Shown here piece after piece: positions 33,446 through 44,688 of a DNA stretch of 64,000 nucleotides (within the stretch, counting starts at the first letter, position 1; the number at the start of each line of letters is the position of its first letter). The notes under the pieces are model-generated. The model did not search any database. It was not told where the DNA came from and saw only the letters and a program-made list of their open reading frames with translations. Origin of the DNA: Klebsiella aerogenes KCTC 2190 (GTDB lineage Bacteria > Pseudomonadota > Gammaproteobacteria > Enterobacterales > Enterobacteriaceae). The position numbers and the translations under genes are program-made. The stretch is from the NCBI RefSeq assembly GCF_000215745.1, contig NC_015663.1, positions 806,001-870,000 of the forward strand, in the 5' to 3' direction.

Positions 33446-33459
33446 TAAGGAATAACGCA

Positions 33460-34428
33460 ATGAATAGTGTCGGCACGCCGTTGTTATGGGGCGGATTCGC
33501 TGTAGTCGTGGTCATCATGCTGGCGATCGATTTACTGCTTCAGGGAAGGCGCGGTGCGCATACCATGACCATGAAGCAGGCCGCCGGTTGGTCCATCCTG
33601 TGGGTCACCCTCTCCCTGCTGTTTAACGCCGCTTTCTGGTGGTATTTGGTGCAAACGCAGGGCCGCGCCGTCGCCGATCCGCAGGCGTTAGCCTTCCTCA
33701 CCGGTTATCTGATCGAAAAATCACTGGCGGTCGATAACGTCTTCGTCTGGCTAATGCTCTTTGGCTACTTTGCCGTGCCGCCAGCGCTACAGCGCCGGGT
33801 ACTGGTGTATGGCGTCCTCGGGGCGATTGTCCTGCGTACCATTATGATCTTCACCGGCAGCTGGCTGATTTCGCAGTTCGAATGGCTACTGTACGTGTTC
33901 GGCGCGTTCCTGCTGTTTACCGGGGTGAAAATGGCGCTGGCGAAAGAAGATGATTCCGGGATCGGCGATAAGCCGCTGGTGCGTTGGATCCGCGGCCATC
34001 TACGGATGACGGATAAAATCGAGAGCGAGCGCTTCTTCACCCGTAAAAATGGCGTACTGTTCGCCACGCCGCTGCTGCTGGTGCTGATCCTGGTTGAGCT
34101 GAGCGACGTGATTTTCGCCGTTGATAGCATCCCGGCGATTTTCGCGGTGACCACCGACCCGTTTATCGTGCTGACCTCTAACCTGTTTGCGATTCTCGGC
34201 CTGCGTGCGATGTATTTCCTGTTGGCGGGCGTCGCCGAACGCTTCTCGATGCTGAAATATGGTCTGTCGGTGATCCTGGTGTTTATCGGTATCAAGATGC
34301 TAATCGTCGATTTCTACCACATTCCGATCGCCGTTTCCCTCGGCGTGGTGGGCGGTATCCTGGCGGCGACGCTGCTGATTAACGCCTGGGTGAACAAACA
34401 GAACGATAAGAAGAAACAGCTGCAATAA
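33460..34428 (+). CDS. alx: TerC-family membrane protein Alx
   Basis: A 322-residue inner-membrane protein of the TerC family with about nine hydrophobic segments. Alx is induced at high pH and by manganese and is implicated in manganese export. Family motifs are [20 protein letters not shown] and [19 protein letters not shown], each with conserved acidic residues in the membrane. The ATG at 33460 ([12 protein letters not shown]) follows AAGGAA; an in-frame upstream extension would run through the riboswitch terminator and is rejected. Confidence 0.94.
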   Translation: MNSVGTPLLWGGFAVVVVIMLAIDLLLQGRRGAHTMTMKQAAGWSILWVTLSLLFNAAFWWYLVQTQGRAVADPQALAFLTGYLIEKSLAVDNVFVWLMLFGYFAVPPALQRRVLVYGVLGAIVLRTIMIFTGSWLISQFEWLLYVFGAFLLFTGVKMALAKEDDSGIGDKPLVRWIRGHLRMTDKIESERFFTRKNGVLFATPLLLVLILVELSDVIFAVDSIPAIFAVTTDPFIVLTSNLFAILGLRAMYFLLAGVAERFSMLKYGLSVILVFIGIKMLIVDFYHIPIAVSLGVVGGILAATLLINAWVNKQNDKKKQLQ

Positions 34429-34437
34429 CCCCCTGTT

Positions 34438-34466
34438 CCCGGCCAGATATCGCGTATCTGGCCGGG
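34438..34466 (+). terminator. Strong hairpin after alx
   Basis: CCCGGCCAGATA and TATCTGGCCGGG form a perfect 12-bp stem around TCGCG, 9 bp after the alx stop. No T-run follows, but stem strength suggests a transcript end. The remaining 230 bp to sstT are AT-rich promoter sequence. Confidence 0.7.
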
Positions 34467-34695
34467 ATACGCCGCCCTGCGTTAGCTTTCCCGCGCATAA
34501 TCTTTATCCATGTCACAAAAACGTTAATATATAGTTAAAAAATAAGATCGGCGTGCAAGAAACAGTAGAATACGCTTCCTCCCTCGCGTTCTTTCCGTAT
34601 ACTCGACCATGCAAACATTCATTTACATCCGGACATAAACGTAACAAATAATACGTCGCCGGGATGGACTGCTACATCACTGGAAGGAATGATTT

Positions 34696-35943
34696 ATGAC
34701 AACACAAACCCGCCCGTCGGGGCTGCTGCAGCGCCTGGCGCAGGGCAGTCTGGTGAAACAAATCCTGTTGGGACTGGTACTTGGCGTGGTACTGGCGCTG
34801 GTCTCGAAACCGGCCGCTATCGCGGTCGGGCTGCTGGGAACGCTGTTCGTCGGCGCGCTGAAAGCCGTCGCGCCGGTACTGGTATTAATGCTGGTGATGG
34901 CGTCGATCGCAAACCATCAGCACGGACAAAAAACCAGTATCCGCCCGATTCTGTTTCTCTATCTGCTGGGGACCTTCAGCGCGGCGCTCACCGCGGTGCT
35001 GTTTAGCTTTGTTTTCCCTTCTACGCTGCATCTGACCAGCGCGGCGGACAGCATCACCCCGCCATCGGGGATTGTAGAGGTGCTACGCGGACTGCTGATG
35101 AGCATGGTGGCTAACCCTATCGACGCGCTGCTGAACGCCAACTATATCGGTATTCTGGTGTGGGCGGTGGGGCTGGGCTTCGCGCTGCGCCACGGTAACG
35201 ACAGCACTAAAAACCTGATTAACGACGTTTCGCACGCGGTGACCTTTATCGTCAAGCTGGTGATCCGCTTTGCGCCGCTGGGTATTTTTGGCCTGGTCTC
35301 CTCAACGCTGGCGACGACTGGTTTCGATACCCTGTGGGGCTACGCCCAGTTGCTGCTGGTGCTGATCGGCTGCATGCTACTGGTGGCGCTGGTGATTAAC
35401 CCGCTGCTGGTATTCTGGAAAATCCGCCGTAACCCGTATCCGCTGGTGCTGACCTGCCTGCGTGAAAGCGGCGTCTACGCCTTCTTTACCCGCAGCTCCG
35501 CCGCCAACATTCCGGTGAATATGGCGCTGTGCGAGAAGCTGAATCTGGATCGCGATACCTATTCGGTATCTATTCCGCTGGGGGCGACCATCAATATGGC
35601 AGGCGCGGCGATTACTATCACCGTGCTGACGCTGGCGGCGGTACATACGTTGAATATTCCGGTGGATCTACCGACGGCGCTGCTGCTGAGCGTAGTGGCC
35701 TCGCTGTGCGCCTGCGGCGCTTCCGGGGTGGCAGGCGGTTCGCTGCTGCTGATCCCGCTGGCCTGTAACATGTTCGGTATTCCGAACGATGTCGCCATGC
35801 AGGTCGTCGCCGTCGGCTTTATTATCGGCGTGCTGCAGGATTCCTGCGAAACGGCGCTCAACTCGTCAACCGATGCGCTGTTCACCGCCGCGGCCTGTAT
35901 GGCCGAAGACGAACAGCTGGCGAAGAACGCCCTGCGTAGTTAG
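34696..35943 (+). CDS. sstT: Sodium:serine/threonine symporter SstT
   Basis: A 415-residue symporter of the dicarboxylate/amino acid:cation (DAACS) family. It imports serine and threonine with sodium across the inner membrane. The hairpin and sodium-site motifs are visible ([18 protein letters not shown], then [20 protein letters not shown]). GGAAGGAATG precedes the ATG. It stands alone, between alx and a large non-coding region; ygjV of E. coli is missing. Confidence 0.96.
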   Translation: MTTQTRPSGLLQRLAQGSLVKQILLGLVLGVVLALVSKPAAIAVGLLGTLFVGALKAVAPVLVLMLVMASIANHQHGQKTSIRPILFLYLLGTFSAALTAVLFSFVFPSTLHLTSAADSITPPSGIVEVLRGLLMSMVANPIDALLNANYIGILVWAVGLGFALRHGNDSTKNLINDVSHAVTFIVKLVIRFAPLGIFGLVSSTLATTGFDTLWGYAQLLLVLIGCMLLVALVINPLLVFWKIRRNPYPLVLTCLRESGVYAFFTRSSAANIPVNMALCEKLNLDRDTYSVSIPLGATINMAGAAITITVLTLAAVHTLNIPVDLPTALLLSVVASLCACGASGVAGGSLLLIPLACNMFGIPNDVAMQVVAVGFIIGVLQDSCETALNSSTDALFTAAACMAEDEQLAKNALRS

Positions 35944-35946
35944 CGT

Positions 35947-35979
35947 ATTGTCGGATGGCGCTACGCTTATCCGACCTAC
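35947..35979. repeat. REP element after sstT
   Basis: TGTCGGATGGCGCTACGCTT followed by ATCCGACC forms a typical REP palindrome 3 bp after the sstT stop. A second copy of the same sequence is at 36417-36446. Confidence 0.85.
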
Positions 35980-36059
35980 GGTACGTGCGGCCTGCCTTTA
36001 ATTTATTCACCATGCTGGCTGAAACTGCCGGTGTTGGTGGCCTCAAAATCGCTGAGACG

Positions 36060-36337
36060 TTCCCGGAAGGCCGGGGCAGCCCGCATGGATGCGGGCTGAG
36101 GGCCGTGATTTGCAGGGACGCTGCCTCGGCCCGACCCGAAGCCTGCAGGGATAAGTCGAAGGTACCACGAAGTGGCGATTTTGGCGGCCAGAGCCCGGGA
36201 GTACAGAGGGCGGCGGCGACTGGCCGCCCTTTGTGCGCTCCCTGCGCCATGAGGGACATAACGCAGAAGAAATATCGGGAGCGCAATCTGCTCTGAAATA
36301 ATAAAAAACAACTGTTTTTCCCGGACCAAAACAGTTG
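36060..36337. other. Highly structured non-coding element
   Basis: No convincing gene is present in the 528 bp between sstT and uxaA. This stretch folds strongly: CAGCCCGCAT/ATGCGGGCTG (36077-36098), GGGCGGC/GCCGCCC (36208-36229), TGCGCTCCC/GGGAGCGCA (36234-36285) and CAACTGTTTT/AAAACAGTTG (36309-36337), all perfect. I believe related sequences recur between genes in Klebsiella-type genomes, but I cannot confirm that here. It may be a repeat family or a structured RNA. Confidence 0.6.
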
Positions 36338-36371
36338 CAAATCGATAACAGTATCTACGGACCTATTCAGT

Positions 36372-36447
36372 TGGTAGCCCCGGTAAGCGTAAGCGCGACC
36401 GGGGGGAGTTTAATGTTGTCGGATGGCGCTACGCTTATCCGACCTTT
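36372..36447. repeat. Two REP elements before uxaA
   Basis: GGTAGCCCCGGTAAGCGTAA with GCGCGACCGGGG is one REP arm pair; TGTCGGATGGCGCTACGCTT with ATCCGACC at 36417-36446 repeats the element at 35949. Together with it they bracket the structured element. Confidence 0.8.
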
Positions 36448-36471
36448 CAAACACCGCGGTAGTCACCGTCG

Positions 36472-37959
36472 TTACAGCGTGACGCCGCTTTTAAAGATTG
36501 CCAGTTCGCGGAAATCATTGCGTTCGTTGCAGGTCTGCTTGCCGTTGGCGATATCGACGATCAGATCGACAAACTCCTCCAACACCTGCGGCATCGCTTT
36601 CCCGTGAATTAACTGCCCGGCATCGAAATCAATCCAGTGCTTTTTCTTCGCCGCCAGCTCGCTGTTGGTAGCGATTTTTACCGTCGGAACGAAACCGCCA
36701 TAAGGGGTGCCGCGGCCGGTACTGAACAGCACCATATGGCAGCCGGCGCCCGCCAGCGCGCTGGTCGCCACCGCGTCGTTACCCGGCGCGCTCAACAGAT
36801 TCAACCCGTGGACTTTCAAACGTTCACCGTAGCGCAGAACGTCAACCACCTGGCTGGAACCCGCTTTCTGCGTGCAGCCAAGCGACTTATCTTCCAGCGT
36901 CGTGATACCGCCCGCTTTGTTACCCGGCGACGGGTTCTCGTAGATAGGCTGGTCGTGGGCGATAAAATACTGTTTAAAATCATTGACCATGGTGACCAGT
37001 TTGCCGAAGGTCTCTTCGTCGCGACAGTGGCTCATCAGTAGTTGCTCAGCGCCGAACATTTCCGGCACTTCGGTCAACACCGTAGTGCCGCCGTTCGCAA
37101 TCAGGTAGTCAGAAAAACGCCCCAGCATTGGGTTAGCGGTAATGCCGGACAGGCCGTCCGAGCCGCCACACTCAAGGCCAAACTTCAGTTCGCTCAGTTT
37201 ACCCGCTTCGCGTTTATCATGGCGCATCACTTCATAGAGCTGATGAAGATGCTCAATTCCCGCTTCCACTTCATCTTCCTGATGTTGGCAAATCATGAAG
37301 TGCACGCGTTCCGGGTCAAAATCCCCCAGCGTTTCACGGAAGGCATCAACCTGGTTGTTCTCGCAGCCAAGACCAATCACCAACACCGCCCCGGCATTCG
37401 GGTGGCGGACCATGTTTTGCAGCATGGTACGGGTGTTGATATGGTCATCTCCCAACTGCGAGCAGCCGTAGGTGTGGCTGAAAAGGAAGACGCCGTCGGT
37501 GCCTTCCGCGTCGTTGGTCTCTTTCAGGAAACGATTCTGGATCTGCCGGGCGATGCCGTTAACGCAGCCCACGGTCGGCAGGATCCATAATTCGTTACGC
37601 ACGCCGACTTCACCGCTGGCGCGACGATAAATCTCGACGTCGCGATCCGCAGGTTGCGCCGGTTGTTCAACCAGGTCTGGTTGATAGCGATACGCGTCAA
37701 GATCGCTCAGATTGGTACGCGTATTGTGCGCATGAACATGCTCGCCCGGCGCGATATCCGCCAGCGCATGACCAATCGGCAACCCGTACTTAATGACGTT
37801 TTCACCTTTCGCAATGGCCCGCAGCGCGAACTTATGACCGCGGACAACATCCTGGCTAAGGGTGACGGTATCGTTATCAATCGTCACCACGCTGCCTGAC
37901 GTCATATCCGCCAGCGCCACCGCGACGTTATCCTGCGAATGGATTTTGATGTATTGCAT
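36472..37959 (-). CDS. uxaA: Altronate dehydratase
   Basis: A 495-residue iron-dependent dehydratase that converts D-altronate to 2-dehydro-3-deoxy-D-gluconate in galacturonate catabolism. An N-terminal SAF-like domain (MQYIKIHSQDNVAVALADM) is followed by the UxaA/GarD catalytic domain, with the signature FSHTYGCSQLGDDH and ECGGSDGLSGITANPMLGR. It lies 18 bp after uxaC, so uxaCA form an operon divergent from exuT. Confidence 0.97.
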   Translation of the reverse strand: MQYIKIHSQDNVAVALADMTSGSVVTIDNDTVTLSQDVVRGHKFALRAIAKGENVIKYGLPIGHALADIAPGEHVHAHNTRTNLSDLDAYRYQPDLVEQPAQPADRDVEIYRRASGEVGVRNELWILPTVGCVNGIARQIQNRFLKETNDAEGTDGVFLFSHTYGCSQLGDDHINTRTMLQNMVRHPNAGAVLVIGLGCENNQVDAFRETLGDFDPERVHFMICQHQEDEVEAGIEHLHQLYEVMRHDKREAGKLSELKFGLECGGSDGLSGITANPMLGRFSDYLIANGGTTVLTEVPEMFGAEQLLMSHCRDEETFGKLVTMVNDFKQYFIAHDQPIYENPSPGNKAGGITTLEDKSLGCTQKAGSSQVVDVLRYGERLKVHGLNLLSAPGNDAVATSALAGAGCHMVLFSTGRGTPYGGFVPTVKIATNSELAAKKKHWIDFDAGQLIHGKAMPQVLEEFVDLIVDIANGKQTCNERNDFRELAIFKSGVTL

Positions 37960-37977
37960 ATCAACCGACCTCTGGCC

Positions 37978-39411
<1,434 letters not shown>

Positions 39412-39609
39412 TCAAGGAGCCCATCAGATGATTGACTCTAATGCTGACAAAGTTATCACACCAATTTCTACAGGCCGAAGTATTTTTCGTGAGTTAGATC
39501 AATAAACGTCGACAAAAAAAGCACCACCAAAGGAGTAAACATCGCTGCAAGCCGCGCCAGTACTGGCTTTAATTGACGCGATTAATGTCCCTACAAACTT
39601 TCCCACTTT

Positions 39610-39647
39610 TGTGACAGTACTCAACTTTTAAAGTTGTATGACAAGTT
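39610..39647. promoter_or_regulatory. Putative CRP site and ExuR operator between uxaC and exuT
   Basis: TGTGACAGTACTCAAC (39610-39625) resembles TGTGA-N6-TCACA. Six bases later AAGTTGTATGACAAGTT (39631-39647) has a TTGT/ACAA dyad typical of GntR-type ExuR/UxuR sites. Both fit the known catabolite and ExuR control of this divergon. The rest of 39391-39857 is promoter sequence with no gene I can support. Confidence 0.6.
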
Positions 39648-39857
39648 ATCTTTCTGCCGTCGCAACATATAAACCGACGGAATGCATTACCGGTGTGAAT
39701 AACATCGGCTTAAACGGTAGGGATGCCGGTTTCACTTTAACCACTGATGGCAAGGTTCAGTTCACGTCCTGAACCCTCCGTTTCCCCATCCTCCTTCCCT
39801 GGCGGGACGAAAGATGGCCGCATACGCTGCGGAGAGACAACAACGATGAGGTTTTAC

Positions 39858-41159
39858 ATGCGTAAAATTAAAGGGTTACGTTGGTATATGATCGCACTGG
39901 TGACGCTGGGCACCGTGCTGGGTTACCTGACTCGTAACACCGTAGCGGCGGCTGCGCCGACGCTGATGGAAGAGTTGCACATTTCAACCCAACAATATTC
40001 TTATATCATCGCCGCCTACTCCGCTGCATATACCGTTATGCAGCCGGTTGCCGGCTATGTGCTCGATGTGCTTGGCACCAAAATTGGCTACGCCTTCTTT
40101 GCTATCGCCTGGGCGGTATTCTGCGGTTCAACGGCGCTGGCAGGCAGCTGGGGCGGCCTGGCGCTGGCCCGCGGCGCGGTCGGCGCAGCGGAAGCGGCGA
40201 TGATCCCTGCCGGTCTGAAAGCCAGCTCCGAATGGTTCCCGGCGAAAGAGCGTTCCATCGCCGTCGGCTATTTCAACGTCGGCTCCTCTATCGGCGCAAT
40301 GATTGCTCCGCCGCTGGTAGTCTGGGCAATTGTCATGCACAGCTGGCAGATGGCATTTATTATTTCCGGGGTACTGAGCTTCGCCTGGGCAATGGCCTGG
40401 CTGATTTTCTACAAACACCCGCGCGATCAGAAAAAACTCACCGATGAAGAACGTGACTACATCATCGGCGGCCAGGAATCTCAGCATCAGACCAATAACG
40501 CGAAGAAAATGTCGCCGTGGCAGATCCTGCGTAACCGTCAGTTCTGGGGTATTGCGCTGCCGCGCTTCCTCGCAGAACCGGCCTGGGGTACCTTCAACGC
40601 CTGGATCCCGCTGTTCATGTTTAAGGTTTACGGCTTTAACCTGAAAGAGATCGCCATGTTCGCCTGGATGCCGATGCTGTTCGCCGACCTCGGCTGCATC
40701 GTCGGCGGCTACCTGCCGCCGCTGTTCCAGCGCTGGTTTGGCGTGAATCTTATCGTCTCACGTAAAATGGTCGTGACGATGGGCGCCCTGCTGATGATTG
40801 GTCCTGGCATGATTGGCCTGTTCACCAGCCCGTATGTGGCGATCGCGCTGCTGTGCGTCGGCGGTTTTGCTCACCAGGCCTTGTCCGGTGCGCTGATCAC
40901 CCTCTCTTCCGACGTATTTGGCCGTAACGAAGTGGCGACCGCCAACGGTCTGACCGGGATGGCGGCATGGCTGGCCAGCACCCTATTCGCGCTGGTCGTC
41001 GGCGCGCTGGCGGATACCATCGGCTTCAGCCCGCTGTTCGCGGTGCTGGCGGTCTTCGACCTGCTGGGCGCGCTGGTTATCTGGACGGTACTGAAAAACA
41101 AATCGGCCGACGATGACTCGACGCCGCTCAATACCAGTAAACCGGTGACGCAAAGCTAA
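39858..41159 (+). CDS. exuT: Hexuronate transporter ExuT
   Basis: A 433-residue MFS transporter with 12 membrane segments, importing galacturonate and glucuronate with protons. The start MRKIKGLRWYMIALVTLGTV and segments such as AARGAVGAAEAAMIPAGLKA-like ARGAVGAAEAAMIPAGLK are those of ExuT. GAGG lies 5 bases before this ATG; an ATG 12 bp upstream and a longer open frame are less likely. It is divergent from uxaCA and followed by a strong terminator. Confidence 0.96.
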   Translation: MRKIKGLRWYMIALVTLGTVLGYLTRNTVAAAAPTLMEELHISTQQYSYIIAAYSAAYTVMQPVAGYVLDVLGTKIGYAFFAIAWAVFCGSTALAGSWGGLALARGAVGAAEAAMIPAGLKASSEWFPAKERSIAVGYFNVGSSIGAMIAPPLVVWAIVMHSWQMAFIISGVLSFAWAMAWLIFYKHPRDQKKLTDEERDYIIGGQESQHQTNNAKKMSPWQILRNRQFWGIALPRFLAEPAWGTFNAWIPLFMFKVYGFNLKEIAMFAWMPMLFADLGCIVGGYLPPLFQRWFGVNLIVSRKMVVTMGALLMIGPGMIGLFTSPYVAIALLCVGGFAHQALSGALITLSSDVFGRNEVATANGLTGMAAWLASTLFALVVGALADTIGFSPLFAVLAVFDLLGALVIWTVLKNKSADDDSTPLNTSKPVTQS

Positions 41160-41183
41160 ACTGCAAGATGATTTTGCACCGAC

Positions 41184-41211
41184 TAAGCCGCCTTTTAAGG
41201 CGGCTTTTTTT
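41184..41211 (+). terminator. Rho-independent terminator after exuT
   Basis: AAGCCGCC and GGCGGCTT pair around TTTTAA and are followed by TTTTTT. It separates exuT from exuR, which therefore has its own promoter. Confidence 0.93.
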
Positions 41212-41286
41212 GTGCCTTCCAGTGGTGGAAAGCGCGTAAAAGTGGTATAACAAATCGAATATTGTCGCCATCTTCCGGGAGCGAAT

Positions 41287-42063
41287 ATGGAAATCAGTGA
41301 ACCGCGCCGTCTCTATCAGCAGCTTGCCGCTGAGCTAAAGACGCGTATCGAACAAGGCGTCTACCTTGTAGGGGATAAGCTGCCCGCAGAGCGCTTCATC
41401 GCCGATGAAAAAAGCGTCAGCCGCACCGTGGTTCGCGAAGCCATCATCATGCTGGAAGTCGAAGGCTATGTTGAAGTCCGCAAAGGCTCCGGCATCCACG
41501 TTATTTCCAACCACCCGAAATACCAACAGGTGGTGGATGAATCGCTGGAGTTCGCCAACTATGGTCCGTTTGAATTACTCCAGGCCCGTCAGTTGATTGA
41601 GAGCAATATCGCTGAATTCGCCGCGACTCAGGTGACCAAACAGGACATCATGAAGCTAATGGAAATTCAGGAGAAAGCCCGCAACGAGAAGTGCTTCCGC
41701 GATTCCGAATGGGACCTGCAGTTCCATGTCCAGGTCGCGCTGGCCACCCAGAACACCGCGCTTGCCGCCATCGTAGAGAAGATGTGGACCCAGCGTGTAC
41801 ATAACCCGTACTGGAAAAAACTACACGATCATATCGACCTGCGCACCGTCGACAACTGGTGCGACGATCATGACCAAATCCTCAAGGCGTTAATTCGTAA
41901 AGACCCTCACGCGGCGAAGCTGGCGATGTGGCAGCATCTGGAAAATACCAAGCTGATGTTGTTTAACGAAACCAGCGATGACTTTGAATTCAATGCCGAT
42001 CGCTACCTGTTTGCCGAAAATCCGGTGGTTCATCTCGATACCGCGGCGAACGGGGCAAAATAA
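41287..42063 (+). CDS. exuR: GntR/FadR-type repressor ExuR
   Basis: A 258-residue regulator of galacturonate genes. The N-terminal winged helix is clear ([20 protein letters not shown] within residues 37-60), followed by an all-helical FCD effector domain ([20 protein letters not shown], and [20 protein letters not shown]). It represses uxaCA and exuT until galacturonate pathway intermediates bind. GGGAGCG precedes the ATG. Confidence 0.96.
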   Translation: MEISEPRRLYQQLAAELKTRIEQGVYLVGDKLPAERFIADEKSVSRTVVREAIIMLEVEGYVEVRKGSGIHVISNHPKYQQVVDESLEFANYGPFELLQARQLIESNIAEFAATQVTKQDIMKLMEIQEKARNEKCFRDSEWDLQFHVQVALATQNTALAAIVEKMWTQRVHNPYWKKLHDHIDLRTVDNWCDDHDQILKALIRKDPHAAKLAMWQHLENTKLMLFNETSDDFEFNADRYLFAENPVVHLDTAANGAK

Positions 42064-42079
42064 CGTATTATCCCCTCCA

Positions 42080-42104
42080 CGGGCAGAACCTCTTTTTCTG
42101 CCCG
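42080..42104 (+). terminator. Hairpin after exuR
   Basis: CGGGCAGAA and TTCTGCCCG pair around a CCTCTTT loop, 17 bp after exuR. It lacks a T-run on the 3' side. Confidence 0.65.
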
Positions 42105-42265
42105 CAAACCCGACAGGGTAAGCAAAGCATATATAGTGTCAGCCTGTGTAAATCCTCTCGCTACTCGTCCCCGCAACCCGCAAAATCAATCAGCAACAAA
42201 CTGCAATTTCTCTGACGGAAAGTCAGCTAGTTTGTTACAATTAGATGCATTTTGTCGTTCTGCAT

Positions 42266-42281
42266 GTAAGTGTTTACTTAC
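42266..42281. promoter_or_regulatory. Dyad in the yqjA promoter region
   Basis: GTAAG-TGTTTA-CTTAC lies 110 bp upstream of yqjA. The GTAAR repeats resemble CpxR boxes, and yqjA-mzrA is reported as Cpx-responsive in E. coli, but spacing does not fit the usual GTAAA-N5-GTAAA well. The rest of 42105-42390 shows no gene. Confidence 0.35.
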
Positions 42282-42390
42282 TGTTTAATCAAGGATCCGA
42301 TCAGAACGTCTCAACAGCGGCCATACTCTAAAAAATAATCTAGTCGCTATGTATAAGACGTACCGTTAACCGATGTACCAGGAATCGTGA

Positions 42391-43053
42391 ATGGAACTAC
42401 TAACCCAATTACTGAATGCCTTATGGGCCCAGGATTACGAAACGCTCGCTAATCCCTCCATGATTGGCATGCTCTATTTTGTCTTATTTATGATTTTGTT
42501 CCTTGAGAACGGTTTACTGCCGGCGGCGTTTTTACCGGGTGATAGCCTGCTGGTGCTGGTCGGCGTTTTGATCGCCAAAGGGGCGATGGGCTTCCCGGAA
42601 ACGCTACTGCTTTTGACGGCGGCGGCCAGCCTCGGCTGCTGGGTGAGCTACATCCAGGGACGCTGGCTGGGCAATACGCGGATCGTGCAAAACTGGCTAT
42701 CGCATTTACCGTCGCATTATCACCAGCGAGCCCATCACCTGTTCCACAAGCACGGATTATCGGCGCTGCTAATTGGCCGCTTTATCGCCTTCGTACGTAC
42801 CCTACTGCCAACGATTGCCGGTATCTCCGGTCTGAATAACGCGCGTTTCCAGTTCTTTAACTGGATGAGCGGTCTGCTGTGGGTGTTGATTCTTACCTCT
42901 CTCGGCTATCTGCTGGGTAAAACACCGGTATTCCTGAAGTATGAAGATCAGCTGATGTCGTGCCTGATGCTGCTGCCGGTTGCGCTGCTGGTCTTCGGTC
43001 TGATCGGCTCCCTGGTTGTACTGTGGAAGAAAAAACACAGCAGTCGGAGCTGA
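42391..43053 (+). CDS. yqjA: DedA-family membrane protein YqjA
   Basis: A 220-residue DedA-family inner-membrane protein, in E. coli required with YghB for cell division and proton-motive-force-linked homeostasis, alkaline tolerance and some drug resistance. Family features are the re-entrant motif [20 protein letters not shown] and the arginine-containing [20 protein letters not shown]. mzrA begins 2 bp after its stop, so the two are co-transcribed. Confidence 0.95.
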   Translation: MELLTQLLNALWAQDYETLANPSMIGMLYFVLFMILFLENGLLPAAFLPGDSLLVLVGVLIAKGAMGFPETLLLLTAAASLGCWVSYIQGRWLGNTRIVQNWLSHLPSHYHQRAHHLFHKHGLSALLIGRFIAFVRTLLPTIAGISGLNNARFQFFNWMSGLLWVLILTSLGYLLGKTPVFLKYEDQLMSCLMLLPVALLVFGLIGSLVVLWKKKHSSRS

Positions 43054-43055
43054 GC

Positions 43056-43439
43056 ATGGTCATCAAACGTCCTTCCTGGCGCCAGCTGCGGTGGATGCTG
43101 GGCGGCTCACTGCTGCTTTGCGCCATCGTCTGGCTGTGGCTGACCGTCAGTCAGCATGAGTCCACTCTGGCCATCCGTCCCGTCAGCCAGGGCGTCGCTA
43201 TGCCGGACGGTTTTTCCGTCTGGCATCATCTTGACGCCAACGGCATCCGTTTTAAGAGCATCACCCCGCAAAAAGACGGCCTGCTGATCAAATTCGATTC
43301 CAACGCTCAGGGCGCCGCGGCAAAAGAAGTATTGGGCCGGGCTCTGCCTCACGGTTATATTATTGCTCTGGTGGATGAAGAAAATTCTGCCACCGCCTGG
43401 TTATCCCGCCTGCGCGATGCTCCGCGCCGTTTTGGATAA
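43056..43439 (+). CDS. mzrA: EnvZ/OmpR modulator MzrA
   Basis: A 127-residue single-span inner-membrane protein (membrane segment WMLGGSLLLCAIVWLWLTVS, residues 13-32) with a periplasmic C-terminal domain. MzrA links the CpxA/CpxR and EnvZ/OmpR systems by interacting with EnvZ. The start MVIKRPSWRQLRW gives exactly the E. coli length; a longer frame inside yqjA is rejected. It ends with RFG before a 148-bp gap. Confidence 0.93.
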   Translation: MVIKRPSWRQLRWMLGGSLLLCAIVWLWLTVSQHESTLAIRPVSQGVAMPDGFSVWHHLDANGIRFKSITPQKDGLLIKFDSNAQGAAAKEVLGRALPHGYIIALVDEENSATAWLSRLRDAPRRFG

Positions 43440-43587
43440 CGCGTCAAAAATTCCGAATCTTTTCGTACGGTTTGGTGATGTCCCGCTTTCGTGTCTATTA
43501 TTAAGACTGCGGGAACCGCCTGGCTCGTATTGTTGACTGGATTGGGTATATCACCGATATCCCCTCACACAATGGAAGGTAGAATCC

Positions 43588-43956
43588 ATGAAATACCGCA
43601 TCGCACTATTACTGGCACTGACCTCACTTAGCGCCAGCGCCTTCGCAGCCTCTCCTTGTCAGGAAAAAGAACAGAGTATCCAACGGGAGATCAGCTATGC
43701 CGAAAAACACCATAATCAGCATCGCATTGACGGCCTGAACAGAGCGCTGCAGGAAGTTCGCGCTAACTGCAGCGACAGTAAAGTCAGGGCTGATCATCAG
43801 CGGAAAATCGCTAAACAGAAGGCCGAAGTTGCCGAACGTCAGCGCGATCTGAGCGAGGCGAAGCAGAAAGGCGATGCAGACAAAATTAGCAAACGGGAAC
43901 GCAAACTGGATGAAGCGCAGCAGGAACTGAAAGCGCTTGAGTCACGCGATTATTAA
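43588..43956 (+). CDS. yqjC: DUF1090 periplasmic protein YqjC
   Basis: A 122-residue exported protein: signal peptide MKYRIALLLALTSLSASAFA, then ASPCQEKEQSIQREISYAEK. The remainder is charged and helical, probably coiled coil (KQKAEVAERQRDLSEAKQKG). Function unknown; in E. coli it is co-expressed with yqjDEK and is stress-related. The ATG follows GGAAGG. Confidence 0.93.
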   Translation: MKYRIALLLALTSLSASAFAASPCQEKEQSIQREISYAEKHHNQHRIDGLNRALQEVRANCSDSKVRADHQRKIAKQKAEVAERQRDLSEAKQKGDADKISKRERKLDEAQQELKALESRDY

Positions 43957-43981
43957 TTGGTAAACGCTACAGGAGAACAAG

Positions 43982-44287
43982 ATGGCTAAAGATAACGTTG
44001 CAGAAGATCTACGCGCTGAGCTGAAAAATCTGGCTGATACGCTGGAAGAAGTTCTGAACTCCTCAACCGATAAATCAAAAGAAGAACTCGGCAAACTGCG
44101 TAGCAAAGCGGAAAGCGTGCTGAAAGACAGCCGTGTGCGTCTCAGCGACACCAGCGATGCCATCGTTAAGCAGACGCGTGAAACCGCTGCTCGCGCCGAT
44201 GAGTACGTTCGCGAGAATCCGTGGACCGGCGTGGGTATTGGCGCAGCTGTCGGGCTGGTGGTCGGCGTACTGCTGTCGCGCCGTTAA
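43982..44287 (+). CDS. yqjD: Membrane-anchored ribosome-binding protein YqjD
   Basis: A 101-residue tail-anchored protein of the ElaB/YgaM/YqjD family. In E. coli it binds 70S and 100S ribosomes in stationary phase and tethers them to the inner membrane. The N-terminal part is charged helix (DNVAEDLRAELKNLADTLEE); the C-terminal anchor is WTGVGIGAAVGLVVGVLLSRR without its last residue in other relatives. It lies 25 bp after yqjC and 2 bp before yqjE. Confidence 0.94.
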   Translation: MAKDNVAEDLRAELKNLADTLEEVLNSSTDKSKEELGKLRSKAESVLKDSRVRLSDTSDAIVKQTRETAARADEYVRENPWTGVGIGAAVGLVVGVLLSRR

Positions 44288-44289
44288 TT

Positions 44290-44688
44290 ATGGCAAACTC
44301 TCAACACACGCAGGGCCCGGGACAGAGCGTATTCGGCATCGGCCAGCGGATCATTACGCTGCTGGTCGAAATGGTGGAAACGCGTTTGCGCCTGGTCGTC
44401 GTGGAGCTGGAAGAGGAGAAAGCGAACCTCTTCCAGCTGTTGCTGATGCTCGGGCTAACGCTGCTATTCGCCGCTTTTGGGCTGATGAGCCTGCTAGTGC
44501 TGATCATCTGGGCCGTCGATCCGCAGTACCGTCTGCATGTAATGATCGCGACCACCAGCGTCCTGTTGCTCGCCTCGCTAATAGGGGGAATTTGGACCCT
44601 CAGGAAAGCTCGCCGCTCAACGTTTTTACGTCATACCCGCGACGAACTGGCGAACGATCGCGCGCTGCTTGAGGACGATCGTCGATGA
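44290..44688 (+). CDS. yqjE: Phage-holin-III-like membrane protein YqjE
   Basis: A 132-residue inner-membrane protein with two hydrophobic segments (LLLMLGLTLLFAAFGLMSLL and VMIATTSVLLLASLIGGIWT) and charged helical ends. It belongs to the holin_3_6/YqjE family; its function is unknown. The ATG is 2 bp after the yqjD stop, so the cluster yqjCDEK is tightly coupled. Confidence 0.92.
   Translation: MANSQHTQGPGQSVFGIGQRIITLLVEMVETRLRLVVVELEEEKANLFQLLLMLGLTLLFAAFGLMSLLVLIIWAVDPQYRLHVMIATTSVLLLASLIGGIWTLRKARRSTFLRHTRDELANDRALLEDDRR

Noticed and set aside
33364..33459. N-terminal extension of Alx
   Set aside because: It would translate the riboswitch terminator; the ATG at 33460 has its own ribosome-binding site and the family N-terminus.
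35955..36340. Frames on both strands in the sstT-uxaA gap
   Set aside because: They cross REP palindromes and perfect hairpins, and the translations resemble no known protein.
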